NCBI RefSeq assembly: GCF_023702675.1
Contig: NZ_CP098478.1
Location: 2,356,001-2,420,000, forward strand
Source: Acinetobacter sp. C26M
GTDB lineage: Bacteria; Pseudomonadota; Gammaproteobacteria; Pseudomonadales; Moraxellaceae
DNA: 64,000 nucleotides
Direction: 5' to 3'
Shown: positions 47,838 to 56,567 of the stretch, piece by piece
How the letters are laid out: each line of letters opens with the position of its first letter
How positions within the stretch are numbered: position 1 is the first letter of the stretch
Notes under the pieces: model-generated
Databases searched by the model: none
What the model was told of the DNA's origin: nothing
Seen by the model: only the letters and a program-made list of their open reading frames with translations
Made by a program: the position numbers and the translations under genes

Positions 47838-48416
47838 TTAGGTTACTTGCCATACTTTTACAAAATCTTGACTGTCTATTTCTGCTCTTGGCGCAATCGC
47901 TTTCGCTGCTGTTCCGATATAAATAATTCCAGAAATGAGATCTTGTTGTTTTAATCCTAATTGCTGTTTCAACCAATTCGACTCAACCACTGCCCCAGAA
48001 CGCCACATGGTTGCAAAGCCTTGCGCTTGTAATGACAACAAGAAGTTTTGAATCGCAGCACCTGTACTTAAAATCTGTTCAAAGTGCGGAACTTTAGGAT
48101 GATCTTGAATCGTGGTTAAGGCTAAAACCAACAAAGGCGCACGAAACGGATGCTGTTTCACTCGATCAAGTTGTGCAGAATCAGTTTCACCTAAATCGGC
48201 TAAAGCTTTAGCTAAATTCTCACCGAATGCCGCACGTAGTTCAGGAGTCACAATCACAAAACGAGTTGGTTTTAAACGATGGTGATCAGGTGCAGTAAGT
48301 GCTGCTTGCACTGCTTTTTCGAGTTGTTCTGTATTTGGTGCAGGCTCAATCAGTTGCCCAATAGATTGACGTTGATGAATATTTTGATGAATTGTCTCTA
48401 TATTTGAGTCCGTCAT
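47838..48416 (-). CDS. Nitroreductase family protein (YdjA-like)
   Basis: 192 residues from MTDSNIETIHQNIHQRQSIG; a GTG at 48437 would add seven residues. It is a short FMN-dependent nitroreductase fold with RQSIGQLIEPAPN, KPTRFVIVT and LQAQGFATMWRSGAVV, close to YdjA-type enzymes. The physiological substrate is unknown. It starts 47 bases upstream of gpsA and is read the same way. Confidence 0.85.
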   Translation of the reverse strand: MTDSNIETIHQNIHQRQSIGQLIEPAPNTEQLEKAVQAALTAPDHHRLKPTRFVIVTPELRAAFGENLAKALADLGETDSAQLDRVKQHPFRAPLLVLALTTIQDHPKVPHFEQILSTGAAIQNFLLSLQAQGFATMWRSGAVVESNWLKQQLGLKQQDLISGIIYIGTAAKAIAPRAEIDSQDFVKVWQVT

Positions 48417-48670
48417 TGAAATGAATCTAACTAACACAAGGATGGCGCTAGATTAGCATAATCTGCATGATTTCCACTATGCTTAATTCATGCTTGTCAC
48501 ATACATCCACATTGAATTTCGTGAGTAAATAACCAATATCATCATCGCTAAACTCATCATTCATTTGAGAAAATTAACAGAGTCCCTGCATAAACTGTAC
48601 AGAACCTGCAAAAGCAATCAGAAATTCTATGTTCAAATAATACAATTAAGCCGTAACTTGAGAACAAGCA

Positions 48671-49054
48671 ATGAAAAAAACGTTAATCATGAGTTTAGTT
48701 GGTGGTTTAGCACTCGGTCTAACTGCATGTGCATCGACACCAACCAATACTTTGGCAATTCAAAAAGAAAATAATCAATACGAAGTAACAGGCATTGGTA
48801 AAACTAACCTGATTGCAAAAAACAATGCTGTAACTGCCGCTCAAAAAACTTGTACTCGTAATACAGCCCCAGTTGTTGTTGACGAAAAAACCGCATACCA
48901 AGGTGTACTAAAAGGTGTTGTCGATGAACAAACAGGCAAAATGGTCGAAGCTGCCGCTGGTGTAATCGGAACAATTACAGGTAAAAATGCTTCTCTTGCA
49001 CGTGATGACGATTATCAGACCACGCTTACCTTCTACTGCAAAGCTAATTCATAA
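48671..49054 (+). CDS. Small lipoprotein of unknown function
   Basis: 127 residues. A lipobox LTAC ends the signal MKKTLIMSLVGGLALGLTAC; the mature part has alternating beta-type sequence (YEVTGIGKTNLIAKNNAVTA), two Cys and a short hydrophobic stretch around AAAGVIGTITG. I do not recognise a family. It has its own bidirectional terminator, shared with the next lipoprotein gene. Confidence 0.7.
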   Translation: MKKTLIMSLVGGLALGLTACASTPTNTLAIQKENNQYEVTGIGKTNLIAKNNAVTAAQKTCTRNTAPVVVDEKTAYQGVLKGVVDEQTGKMVEAAAGVIGTITGKNASLARDDDYQTTLTFYCKANS

Positions 49055-49060
49055 ATACAA

Positions 49061-49088
49061 AAAAGCCGATGTTAAAACATCGGCTTTT
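49061..49088. terminator. Bidirectional rho-independent terminator
   Basis: Stem AAAAGCCGATGTT with AACATCGGCTTTT, two-base loop, between two convergent lipoprotein genes. Confidence 0.92.
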
Positions 49089-49102
49089 ATTTTCTAAATC
49101 AC

Positions 49103-49348
49103 TTAGTGCGCTTCGCTCGCAGCAACCTCTGAAGCAGCAGCATGTTCTGCAACATCAGTATTATTTTCATCTAAATTTGGCTTATCAATCGCATCAATTG
49201 CGGCTTGTTGCTCTGGGGTTGTCTGTGTTGATACAGCAGAAGCTGCTTGATCTTGCTGTTCAGCATTTTTCGCTTCATCTTTCTTTGCACATGCAGTCAG
49301 CATGATTGGAGCAATAATTAGAGCGGCAAGGGTTAATTTAAATTTCAT
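49103..49348 (-). CDS. Small Ala/Glu-rich lipoprotein
   Basis: 81 residues from MKFKLTLAALIIAPIMLTAC, where LTAC is the lipobox. The mature part is Ala/Gln/Glu/Asp-rich, acidic and probably unstructured (KKDEAKNAEQQDQAAS). It has no enzyme motif. It sits between pgk and the other lipoprotein but is not operonic with pgk, which has its own terminator. Confidence 0.65.
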   Translation of the reverse strand: MKFKLTLAALIIAPIMLTACAKKDEAKNAEQQDQAASAVSTQTTPEQQAAIDAIDKPNLDENNTDVAEHAAASEVAASEAH

Positions 49349-49435
49349 CACGGCTTTCCACAGTTACTTGGTTAAGTTGTGACAAGGATATTTCAGATAT
49401 GTGACATTTTGATGACGACAACGTTGTGCAAAAGT

Positions 49436-49467
49436 AAAAAAGAGCCGATTTAAATCGACTCTTTTTT
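49436..49467 (-). terminator. Terminator after pgk
   Basis: A long hairpin with core GAGCCGATTTAAATCGACTC (one mismatch) flanked by A and T runs on both sides, between pgk and the lipoprotein gene. Confidence 0.9.
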
Positions 49468-49503
49468 ACTAATCTTCTTATAAATTAAAAGAATAAATTC
49501 AAC

Positions 49504-50691
49504 TTAAGCGCGCTCAAGCAATACCGCAACCGCTGGTAAAGTTTTGCCTTCTACGAACTCTAAGAATGCACCGCCACCTGTTGAGATATAGCCAATTTGA
49601 TCAGCAACTTGATATTTATCAATCGCAGCCAATGTGTCACCACCACCCGCAATCGAGAAACCAGCAGATTCAGCAATCGCCAATGAAAGTGTTTTGGTTC
49701 CTTCACCAAATTGATCTACTTCAAACACACCCACTGGGCCATTCCAAAGAATTGTTTTTGAAGATTTTAAGATGTCCGCAAATGCTTTAGCAGTTTCAGG
49801 ACCAACATCCAAAATCATATCATTATCAGTTACATCAGCAACGTTCTTCACAACGGCTTGTGCACTTGCCAATGAACCAAGGAAATCTTCAAAGTTGATT
49901 TGGCTTGCATCTGCAACCACAACATCTGTAGGTAATGGAACACTGACTTTTGCAGCAATTTGTTTTGCAGTTTCAACTAAATCTGCTTCGTAAAGTGATT
50001 TACCCACATTAAAACCAGCTGCAGCCAAGAATGTATTGGCAATACCACCACCCACGATCAATTGATCACAGATTGTAGACAATGAAGTCAACACATCAAG
50101 TTTAGTTGATACTTTAGAGCCTGCAACAATTGCAACCATTGGTTTTTCTGGGGTTTGCATTGCACGGCCAAGTGCATCTAACTCTGCTGCCAATAAAGGA
50201 CCCGCAGCTGCGATTGGTGCAAAACGTGCTGCACCTTCAGTTGATGCTTCTGCGCGGTGCGCTGTACCGAATGCATCCATAACAAATACATCGCATAATG
50301 CAGCGTATTTCTTCGCAAGTTCTTGGTTATTTTTCTTTTCGCCGTGGTTGAAACGAACGTTTTCAAGTAACACAACTTGACCCGCAGCCACTTCAACGCC
50401 ATCTAAATAATCTGTGAATAATTTAACATCTTGACCCAAAGCTTTACTTAAATAAGCAGCAACCGGTGCAAGCGATTGTTCTGGTTTTGGCTCACCCTCT
50501 ACAGGACGACCAAGATGAGAAAACACCATCACTGCTGCGCCTTTTTCTAAAGCAGCTTTAATTGTTGGCAATGCAGCACGTAAACGTGCATCACTGGTAA
50601 TTTCCCCATTTTTTACAGGAACGTTTAAGTCTTCACGAATAAGGACACGTTTACCTGTTAAATCAAGATCAGTCATGCGCTGAAAATTCAT
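49504..50691 (-). CDS. pgk: Phosphoglycerate kinase
   Basis: 395 residues from [20 protein letters not shown]; the frame opens 11 codons upstream, but GAGAG lies before this ATG. Family marks are [33 protein letters not shown], and the C-terminal nucleotide site [11 protein letters not shown]. It makes ATP from 1,3-bisphosphoglycerate in glycolysis. The gene stands alone here rather than with gap or fba. Confidence 0.97.
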   Translation of the reverse strand: MNFQRMTDLDLTGKRVLIREDLNVPVKNGEITSDARLRAALPTIKAALEKGAAVMVFSHLGRPVEGEPKPEQSLAPVAAYLSKALGQDVKLFTDYLDGVEVAAGQVVLLENVRFNHGEKKNNQELAKKYAALCDVFVMDAFGTAHRAEASTEGAARFAPIAAAGPLLAAELDALGRAMQTPEKPMVAIVAGSKVSTKLDVLTSLSTICDQLIVGGGIANTFLAAAGFNVGKSLYEADLVETAKQIAAKVSVPLPTDVVVADASQINFEDFLGSLASAQAVVKNVADVTDNDMILDVGPETAKAFADILKSSKTILWNGPVGVFEVDQFGEGTKTLSLAIAESAGFSIAGGGDTLAAIDKYQVADQIGYISTGGGAFLEFVEGKTLPAVAVLLERA

Positions 50692-50830
50692 GGATGGCTC
50701 TCTAGTTGATTTTAAAAACGGCATAATTTTAAATGATTCTCTGAAATAAAGGTGAGTTTTTTTGCAGAAAAGCTGCCGAAAGCTTCAGTTTTGATTATGA
50801 TAATCACCGTCACTAAATCTTTCTATTATT

Positions 50831-51214
50831 ATGTCAATTCATCCAGATCCAAAAATTAATCGTTTAAACGTGCTTGGCGAACCTTTAGCCAGTTGTTGTT
50901 ATGACCCAATCACTGGGTATTTTCGTAATGGCTTTTGCCACACAGCGGTCACCGATTTAGGTCAGCATACGATGTGTGCACAAATGACTTCTGAGTTTCT
51001 AAATTTCTCACAAAAAGTCGGCAATGACCTCATTACACCATTGCCTGAAGTGGGCTTCCCAGGTCTTAAACCAGGTGACTTCTGGTGTATCTGTGTGACA
51101 CGTTGGGTTGAAGCTTATCAAGCAGGACAAGCACCACCGATTAAGTTGAATGCTTGCCACAATGCCGTTCTGCATTATGTTCCCTTGAATATCCTTGTGG
51201 AATACGCGGTGTAA
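50831..51214 (+). CDS. DUF2237 family protein
   Basis: 127 residues. The sequence NVLGEPLASCCYDPITGYFRNGFCHT and the later GDFWCICVTRWVEAYQAG match the DUF2237 family, whose members are small Cys-containing proteins of unknown function in many proteobacteria. Conserved Cys occur in ASCC, GFCHT and WCICVTRW. Stop and start codons overlap in TAATG with the Maf-type gene downstream, implying translational coupling. Confidence 0.85.
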   Translation: MSIHPDPKINRLNVLGEPLASCCYDPITGYFRNGFCHTAVTDLGQHTMCAQMTSEFLNFSQKVGNDLITPLPEVGFPGLKPGDFWCICVTRWVEAYQAGQAPPIKLNACHNAVLHYVPLNILVEYAV

Positions 51215-51807
51215 TGAACCAACATGAATTGATTTTGGCATCCAGCAGTCAAACCCGTAAAGATCTGATGGATCGTTTAAGCTTGGATTATCGCTGTATC
51301 TCCCCTGATATTGATGAATCCGCATCAGGTGAACTACATGCCGATGATCTGGCTAAACGACTGGCGTATGAAAAAGCCCGTGTCATTGCGGAACAACATC
51401 CAGATGCGATTGTGATTGGTTCCGATCAAGTGGCTTGGCGTGAACATGCTCCGTATGACTTTATTGGTAAACCATTGAGCACTGAAAATGCCATTCAACA
51501 ATTGCAGGCAAACTCAGGTCAGACTGTCTTTTTCAGTACCGCGCTCAGTGTTCAACATTTGCAATCTGGCTTTGAAACGACACTGGTTGAACATTACCAA
51601 GTTAAATTTCGCCAGCTGACATTGGCAGAAATTGAGCGTTATATTGCAATTGACCAACCCTTACATTGTGCGGGTAGTTTTAAATGTGAAAGCTTGGGGA
51701 TTAGCTTATTTGAAAAAATGGTGGGTGATGATCAAACCACATTGATGGGTTTACCCATGATTCAACTGTGTAAGATCTTACGTCAGTTTGGAATAAGTGT
51801 GCCTTGA
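51214..51807 (+). CDS. Maf-like nucleoside triphosphate pyrophosphatase (YceF type)
   Basis: 197 residues from MNQHELILASSSQTRKDLMD. The Maf fold is indicated by LILASSSQTRKDLMDRL, DADD-like turn and the catalytic Asp region VIGSDQVAW, plus GKPLSTENAIQQLQ. The SDQVAW (rather than ADTVV) and SFKCESLG segments fit the YceF/m7GTP-pyrophosphatase subgroup. It would remove modified or non-canonical nucleotides. It is coupled to the DUF2237 gene. Confidence 0.88.
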   Translation: MNQHELILASSSQTRKDLMDRLSLDYRCISPDIDESASGELHADDLAKRLAYEKARVIAEQHPDAIVIGSDQVAWREHAPYDFIGKPLSTENAIQQLQANSGQTVFFSTALSVQHLQSGFETTLVEHYQVKFRQLTLAEIERYIAIDQPLHCAGSFKCESLGISLFEKMVGDDQTTLMGLPMIQLCKILRQFGISVP

Positions 51808-51904
51808 TTATTTCATCAAAGATACTTATCTGATCCAAATTTTGCTTATGAAAGTTAACTTTTTGTAGTCTTTGAGAAATGATTAAGCATTAATATTACA
51901 AAGC

Positions 51905-52375
51905 TCAACCTTTGATTAACTCCCCCTTAAATAAGGGATTAACAAATGCCACCCCCTGACAAAGTATTGTATTGGTCTCAACAACAAGACTAGAAAATGT
52001 TTGCAATATATACTTTTTAGAGCTGATATCTTCTTCTAAAAACATATACCCCATAAACTCTACTGGTAAAACCTTTAAAAGTAAGTCAGCCAAGAACTTA
52101 GGGGCTTTAATTAATATCTCCTGTAAATTTAAATATCCTGTTTGTTGTAAAATTAAAGGCCATCCTTTTAAATCCTCAACAAATCCTTCATCTTGAGATT
52201 CATTATCAATAAACTCTTGATAAAATTTACTAAAGTTAATAATCACATCACTAAAGCTAAACTTTACTTCATATGCTATTGCATGCGATTCATTTACCAC
52301 CCGACCAAATGAATGAGTATCAACACCTATCATTGAACAATCAATAATACTATTATTAATTTTACAGATTCTCAT
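51905..52375 (-). CDS. AT-rich orphan protein, function unknown
   Basis: 156 residues starting MRICKINNSIIDCSMIGVDT. I recognise no family. The sequence is compact and globular in appearance, with an aromatic and Ile/Leu-rich body (VKFSFSDVIINFSKFYQEFI, GWPLILQQTGYLNLQEIL). Codon use is clearly more AT-rich than its neighbours, suggesting later acquisition. It lies between the Maf gene and an MFS exporter without an obvious operon partner. The size and style would fit an immunity-like protein, but no toxin is nearby. Confidence 0.55.
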   Translation of the reverse strand: MRICKINNSIIDCSMIGVDTHSFGRVVNESHAIAYEVKFSFSDVIINFSKFYQEFIDNESQDEGFVEDLKGWPLILQQTGYLNLQEILIKAPKFLADLLLKVLPVEFMGYMFLEEDISSKKYILQTFSSLVVETNTILCQGVAFVNPLFKGELIKG

Positions 52376-52460
52376 TTATTACTTATTCCAATATTTTTTT
52401 ACTACTAGAATATACACTTAATCATGCAAAAAATTATAACAATTCAAGCGGAGTCTACCT

Positions 52461-52492
52461 AAAAAAACTCATCCAAACTCAGTTTGGATGAG
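52461..52492 (-). terminator. Terminator after the MFS exporter
   Basis: A 12-base stem (CTCATCCAAACT with AGTTTGGATGAG, one-base loop) followed on the minus strand by a run of seven T. Confidence 0.92.
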
Positions 52493-52501
52493 GATAAAGC
52501 A

Positions 52502-53992
52502 TTACTCCTCAACCACTGTGACTCGCTTTGGTAAAGCAAACCAAATAAAAATCGACAAGATCAAGAATAAGAGCGCTGCCACATTCAGCACTGAACGATG
52601 CGATTGGCTAAAGGCCTGTTTCGCAGCTGTGATGATATGTTCAGCAATTGCAGGTTGTAATTGCTTGGCAGCTTGAACCGCCTCTCCAATTGAACTGCTC
52701 ACCTGTTCAATGATGTTAGACGGCACATCAGTTGGTATCACAATCGAGTTGGCATAGAACCATGACAACATCAGACCGAAAAAGGCAATGCCTAAACCAG
52801 CTCCCAACTCATACGCCATCCCCTCAATTGCCCCTGCTGCTGTCGCCTTACTTGGCGGTACTGAAGACATAATGGCAGAGGTTGAAGCCAATAAAGCAAT
52901 TTCCACACTTAGGCCTAAAACAACCATCCAGCTCCAGACCTGCATCTTCGACTGCATAAAGTCAGTATTTGCTAAGCCCCATAAACTTAAAGCACTCATC
53001 AACATACCAAGCGATGCAACTGAGCGTAGACCGAAACGGTTGACCAGCATACTGGCAATTGGGCCACCTAAACTGATCGCAATCATAAATGGTAAAATAA
53101 ATGCCCCAGCAGCCAATGGTGAAAGTTGGTAAACAAATTGCAACTCCTGAGAAATCAGTAACTCGAATCCGACCAAAGCCATCATTGATACAATTGCCAT
53201 CACCACACCTGTTGCAATGACAGGATGTTTAAACAACTGGATATCAATCATAGGTGAGTTTGAAGTTAACTGCTTACGAATAAAGCCAACCAATAAACTG
53301 AAACCAACTGCGAATATCAAAACTGACCAGATACTAAAACCGTGCATCACAGTCTTAACCGCATAGATCATGCTCAGGATGGCAACCACCAATACAATGG
53401 CCTGTAACAAGTTAAGATTCTGCTTAGGTTGCCCTGCCTGCTTTGGAATCACAAAGACAGTTAAAGCAAGTACAGCAATCATAATCGGAACATTGATCAG
53501 GAACACTGAGCCCCAATGAAAGTGCTCGAGTAAGAAACCACCAAGCAAAGGGCCAAATGCAGCACCACCACCACCGACAGTTGCCCAAACACCTAAAGCA
53601 AAGTTGCGCTGTTTTTCATCAAGAAAAGTATTACGAACCGCAGATAAAGTAGCAGGCAAAATCATGGCAGCACCAACGGCCAATAAAGCGCGAGAACCAA
53701 TTAATGCATATGCTGTAGAAGAAAAAGCAGCGGCCAATGATGCAAGGCCAAATAAGATACCACCGATGATCATGAGCTTTTTAAAGCCAATACGATCACC
53801 CAAGGCACCCATTGGCAAGATCAAACCTGCCATGACCAAGGAATAAATATCAATAATCCACAGCAACTCATTTGCAGATAATGAAAGTGACTCACTCAAC
53901 GTCGGTGTCGCCACATGTAAAACGGTTGCATCAATTGATACAGGAAGATAAATCAGTACAACGATTGCAAGAATTAACCACTTGCGTGACAT
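52502..53992 (-). CDS. MFS drug exporter of the DHA2 (14-TMS, SmvA-like) type
   Basis: 496 residues from MSRKWLILAIVVLIYLPVS with AGAGG before the ATG. About 14 hydrophobic segments are visible. Motif D1-like residues ATVLHVATPTLSESLSLSAN follow helix 1, GALGDRIGFKKLMIIG is motif A, and GSRALLAVGAAMILPATLSA matches motif B. The pattern fits SmvA/QacA-type exporters of cationic antiseptics and dyes. It is divergent from a TetR repressor, with two palindromic sites in between, so substrate-induced expression is likely. Confidence 0.92.
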   Translation of the reverse strand: MSRKWLILAIVVLIYLPVSIDATVLHVATPTLSESLSLSANELLWIIDIYSLVMAGLILPMGALGDRIGFKKLMIIGGILFGLASLAAAFSSTAYALIGSRALLAVGAAMILPATLSAVRNTFLDEKQRNFALGVWATVGGGGAAFGPLLGGFLLEHFHWGSVFLINVPIMIAVLALTVFVIPKQAGQPKQNLNLLQAIVLVVAILSMIYAVKTVMHGFSIWSVLIFAVGFSLLVGFIRKQLTSNSPMIDIQLFKHPVIATGVVMAIVSMMALVGFELLISQELQFVYQLSPLAAGAFILPFMIAISLGGPIASMLVNRFGLRSVASLGMLMSALSLWGLANTDFMQSKMQVWSWMVVLGLSVEIALLASTSAIMSSVPPSKATAAGAIEGMAYELGAGLGIAFFGLMLSWFYANSIVIPTDVPSNIIEQVSSSIGEAVQAAKQLQPAIAEHIITAAKQAFSQSHRSVLNVAALLFLILSIFIWFALPKRVTVVEE

Positions 53993-54005
53993 AAATGCCT
54001 CTAAA

Positions 54006-54059
54006 TTGGACAATTGTTCAAGTTGGCGTTATTATAACCAAAATTGAACACTTGTCCAA
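54006..54059 (-). promoter_or_regulatory. Two TetR-type operator palindromes overlapping the MFS promoter
   Basis: TTGGACAATTGTTCAA at 54006-54021 and TTGAACACTTGTCCAA at 54044-54059. Each is nearly palindromic, and the two are inverted copies of each other matching at 15 of 16 positions, with 38 bases between starts. On the minus strand the promoter of the MFS gene reads TTGGAC (-35 region, inside the second site), about 17 bases, then TATAAT at 54036-54031; the first site then covers the transcription start region. TetR binding here would block the exporter. Confidence 0.8.
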
Positions 54060-54118
54060 CTTTTAAAGTTGAGTTAATTTGTCTCTGATTTGTATGTACT
54101 CATAGGTGCTAAAAAAGA

Positions 54119-54709
54119 ATGGCTTATTTAAACCGCGAACAACGTCGTGAAATGATTTTACAAGCTGCGATGCAGGTCGCATTAAACGAAGGTTTTTCTG
54201 CAATGACAGTTCGTCGTATCGCCATTGAAGCCCAAACATCTACAGGACAAGTACACCACCACTTTGCTTCCAGCTCGCATTTAAAAGCAGAAGCCTTTAT
54301 CAAATTGATGCAACAACTAGACGAAATTGAAAATCAGGTCAGCACAGCCAACGCTTTGCAACGTCTTTCCCTGTTACTCGGTTGCGAAAATATTGAGCAA
54401 ATCCAGCCTTATTTAAGATTATGGAATGAGGCTGAAGTTTTAATTGATCAAGATGAAGAAATAAAACGAGCCTATAATATAGCCATGCAAGACTGGCATC
54501 GTTCAATTGTACGGATGATTGATGAAGGCCAAACATTAGGTGAATTTCATTTTGAGACCAATAGCGATGACATCGCATGGCGACTAATTGCATTTGTCTG
54601 TGGTCTAGAAGGGATTTACAAACTGGGGTTGATTGGCTTAAATGAAAACGATTTTAAACGCCACACCGAAGCCATTATTCAAGCAGAACTATTTAAAAAA
54701 TCAAAATGA
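54119..54709 (+). CDS. TetR/AcrR family transcriptional regulator
   Basis: 196 residues. The N-terminal helix-turn-helix spans about residues 10-55 with ILQAAMQVALNEGFSAMTVR and RIAIEAQTSTGQVHHHFAS. The C-terminal ligand domain is helical and contains QPYLRLWNEAEVL. It is divergent from the MFS exporter and is its likely repressor, acting on the operator pair at 54006-54059; such repressors are commonly released by the exporter's substrates. The next gene (GNAT) starts seven bases after its stop, so the two are cotranscribed. Confidence 0.93.
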   Translation: MAYLNREQRREMILQAAMQVALNEGFSAMTVRRIAIEAQTSTGQVHHHFASSSHLKAEAFIKLMQQLDEIENQVSTANALQRLSLLLGCENIEQIQPYLRLWNEAEVLIDQDEEIKRAYNIAMQDWHRSIVRMIDEGQTLGEFHFETNSDDIAWRLIAFVCGLEGIYKLGLIGLNENDFKRHTEAIIQAELFKKSK

Positions 54710-54716
54710 GTAAACA

Positions 54717-55235
54717 ATGAAACGAGCATTATTACAAACAGCAAGACTCGATTTATTTGTATTTCAAATGGATGATCTTGCTGATATCTATCCTTGTGTA
54801 ACAACAACATTAACCCGTTATATGGCTTGGGAACCTGCTCAAAGCTTCACTGAGCAAGAAAAAATTGGTCAACAATGGTTATTGGCAGAAGCAAAAAATA
54901 CCGACCGACATTTTGTGTTACGTCGTAAACAAGATCAGGCGTTTATTGGTCTTATCGGTGTGCATCGAATGCAGACCGCAACACCCGAACTAGGACTATG
55001 GATTCGGGAAGATTACCACAATCAAGGCTTTGCCAAAGAAGCGATTTTAGAAGTATTCCGTTGGGCTTCTACACATCTCTCTACCCAATATTTCTTATAC
55101 CCTGTTGCAGTGGATAATCAGCCAAGTCGTAAACTGGCTGAATTTCTAGGTGGGACAGTGGCTGCGTATAAAACTGAAAGGAAATACGAGGCGGTGATTT
55201 ACCACGTTCCACCCTATCAAACAAAGGCGAATTAA
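54717..55235 (+). CDS. GNAT family acetyltransferase (RimJ/RimL-like)
   Basis: 172 residues. The pattern is RimJ/RimL type: LLQTARLDLFVFQMDDLADI at the N-terminus, FIGLIGVHRM and LGLWIREDYHNQGFAKEAIL, where NQGFAKEA is the acetyl-CoA binding motif A (Q/RxxGxG/A). The substrate (N-terminal amine of a protein, or a small molecule) is unknown. It follows tetR closely and overlaps the serine hydrolase stop by four bases from the opposite strand. Confidence 0.88.
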   Translation: MKRALLQTARLDLFVFQMDDLADIYPCVTTTLTRYMAWEPAQSFTEQEKIGQQWLLAEAKNTDRHFVLRRKQDQAFIGLIGVHRMQTATPELGLWIREDYHNQGFAKEAILEVFRWASTHLSTQYFLYPVAVDNQPSRKLAEFLGGTVAAYKTERKYEAVIYHVPPYQTKAN

Positions 55236-56485
55236 AACCAGCCTTTTCGACCTGTTCGTATTTCATCTGCACAGCGTAGCGTTTCTTGGCTTAAACCCCA
55301 CAAACGATAATCCCCTGTTGCCGAAGTCACATTAAAATTATGGGTATAAGCAAAACTGAGTTCACGCTCAAAATCACACCATGCTCCTGAGCCATTAAAG
55401 CCGACATGTCCAAAACCATGCGGTGCACGTTTGCCCATAGTTAAAATACGGTGATAACCCAAACGCCAATGCATTGGAATCGGCATCACGCGATCACGTG
55501 CCTTGCTTTGTACCGTACTGAGTTGCTTAAACACTTCTGGACGAATCAATTGCTGACCCTGCCATTGGCCTTGATTGGCTAGCATTGCATAGACTTTGGC
55601 CAAACTATCGGCAGTAAATACCCCATTGGCTGCTGGAATTACCGCCTGTAATCCTTCATCACTATAGAAACTAAAATGACGCATGCCTTTTGGAATCATG
55701 GCATCTTGGAAATCTTGTGGATTTTGCCCAGAGAACTCCAATAAGCGTTCTGATAAGGATGCTTTACGTGGTTGACTGCTTTTCTTTTGCTGCGGTTTAG
55801 CTTGAGATGCCGTTTTCGGCTGTTCCAACAAACGCGCAACACGATTTAATTCCGATGTTGGTGTCCCAAAATACGCGCCATCCAATTCAAGCGGTTGTAC
55901 TAGGTAACGCTGCATAAGCCAACTTAACGGCTGTTTAGCTGCTTTCTCAAGCACACCACCCAAAATCCACCCATAGGTCAAAGGCTGATAGGCAAAACTT
56001 TGTCCAGCAGCAAAACGTGGTGTCGCTGCTGCCATCACATCCAGCATATGCGACCAATCCAGCATTTCAGTCGCTGTTTCAATGGTATTGCGAATATCAA
56101 ATAGACCACTTTGATGTGATAAAACATGACGTAACGTAATATTGGCTTTGCCATTCTGAGCAAATTCTGGCCAGTAATGTGCAATCGGTTGCTCGTAATC
56201 CAGCACCCCTTCACTCACCAAAATGTGCGCAAGTGTCGCGAGAATGCCTTTCCCTGTTGAATAGCACATGGCTAAAGTATTAGATTGCCAATCTTCTTCT
56301 TGAGATTTCTTCCCCGTATAAATATCAACAACTTTTTGACCTTGGAAATACACCACCAGTGCTGCACCGCCTTGCTGGCTACGTGCATCTTGTAGACGAC
56401 TAAATTGGCTCGCCAAGTCAATGAAACGTTCATCAACACTACCGTGATAATTATGCGTATCGGCAAATAGAATTTCTTTAAACAA
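55232..56485 (-). CDS. Serine hydrolase of the beta-lactamase / EstB family
   Basis: 417 residues. The catalytic SxxK motif is CYSTGKG with S76 and K79; the region FAYQPLTYGWILG would supply the Tyr of the second motif. A lysine/serine-rich linker (QQKKSSQPRKASLSERL) interrupts the domain. The family includes esterases and D-aminopeptidases as well as class C beta-lactamases; this one is more EstB-like, without a signal peptide. The start is TTG (MFKEILFADTH), preceded by AAGGA at good spacing. Confidence 0.85.
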   Translation of the reverse strand: MFKEILFADTHNYHGSVDERFIDLASQFSRLQDARSQQGGAALVVYFQGQKVVDIYTGKKSQEEDWQSNTLAMCYSTGKGILATLAHILVSEGVLDYEQPIAHYWPEFAQNGKANITLRHVLSHQSGLFDIRNTIETATEMLDWSHMLDVMAAATPRFAAGQSFAYQPLTYGWILGGVLEKAAKQPLSWLMQRYLVQPLELDGAYFGTPTSELNRVARLLEQPKTASQAKPQQKKSSQPRKASLSERLLEFSGQNPQDFQDAMIPKGMRHFSFYSDEGLQAVIPAANGVFTADSLAKVYAMLANQGQWQGQQLIRPEVFKQLSTVQSKARDRVMPIPMHWRLGYHRILTMGKRAPHGFGHVGFNGSGAWCDFERELSFAYTHNFNVTSATGDYRLWGLSQETLRCADEIRTGRKGWF

Positions 56486-56522
56486 AGCTCAATTCCTTAT
56501 GATATTTATGTTTCTTATAATA

Positions 56523-56544
56523 TCCCTGTTGCGAACAACAGGGA
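56523..56544 (-). terminator. Hairpin after the MaoC gene
   Basis: A nine-base stem (TCCCTGTTG with CAACAGGGA) and CGAA loop between the MaoC and serine hydrolase genes; no long T run, so a weak terminator or repeat. Confidence 0.4.
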
Positions 56545-56567
56545 GCATTTACACGACATGATCGTGA

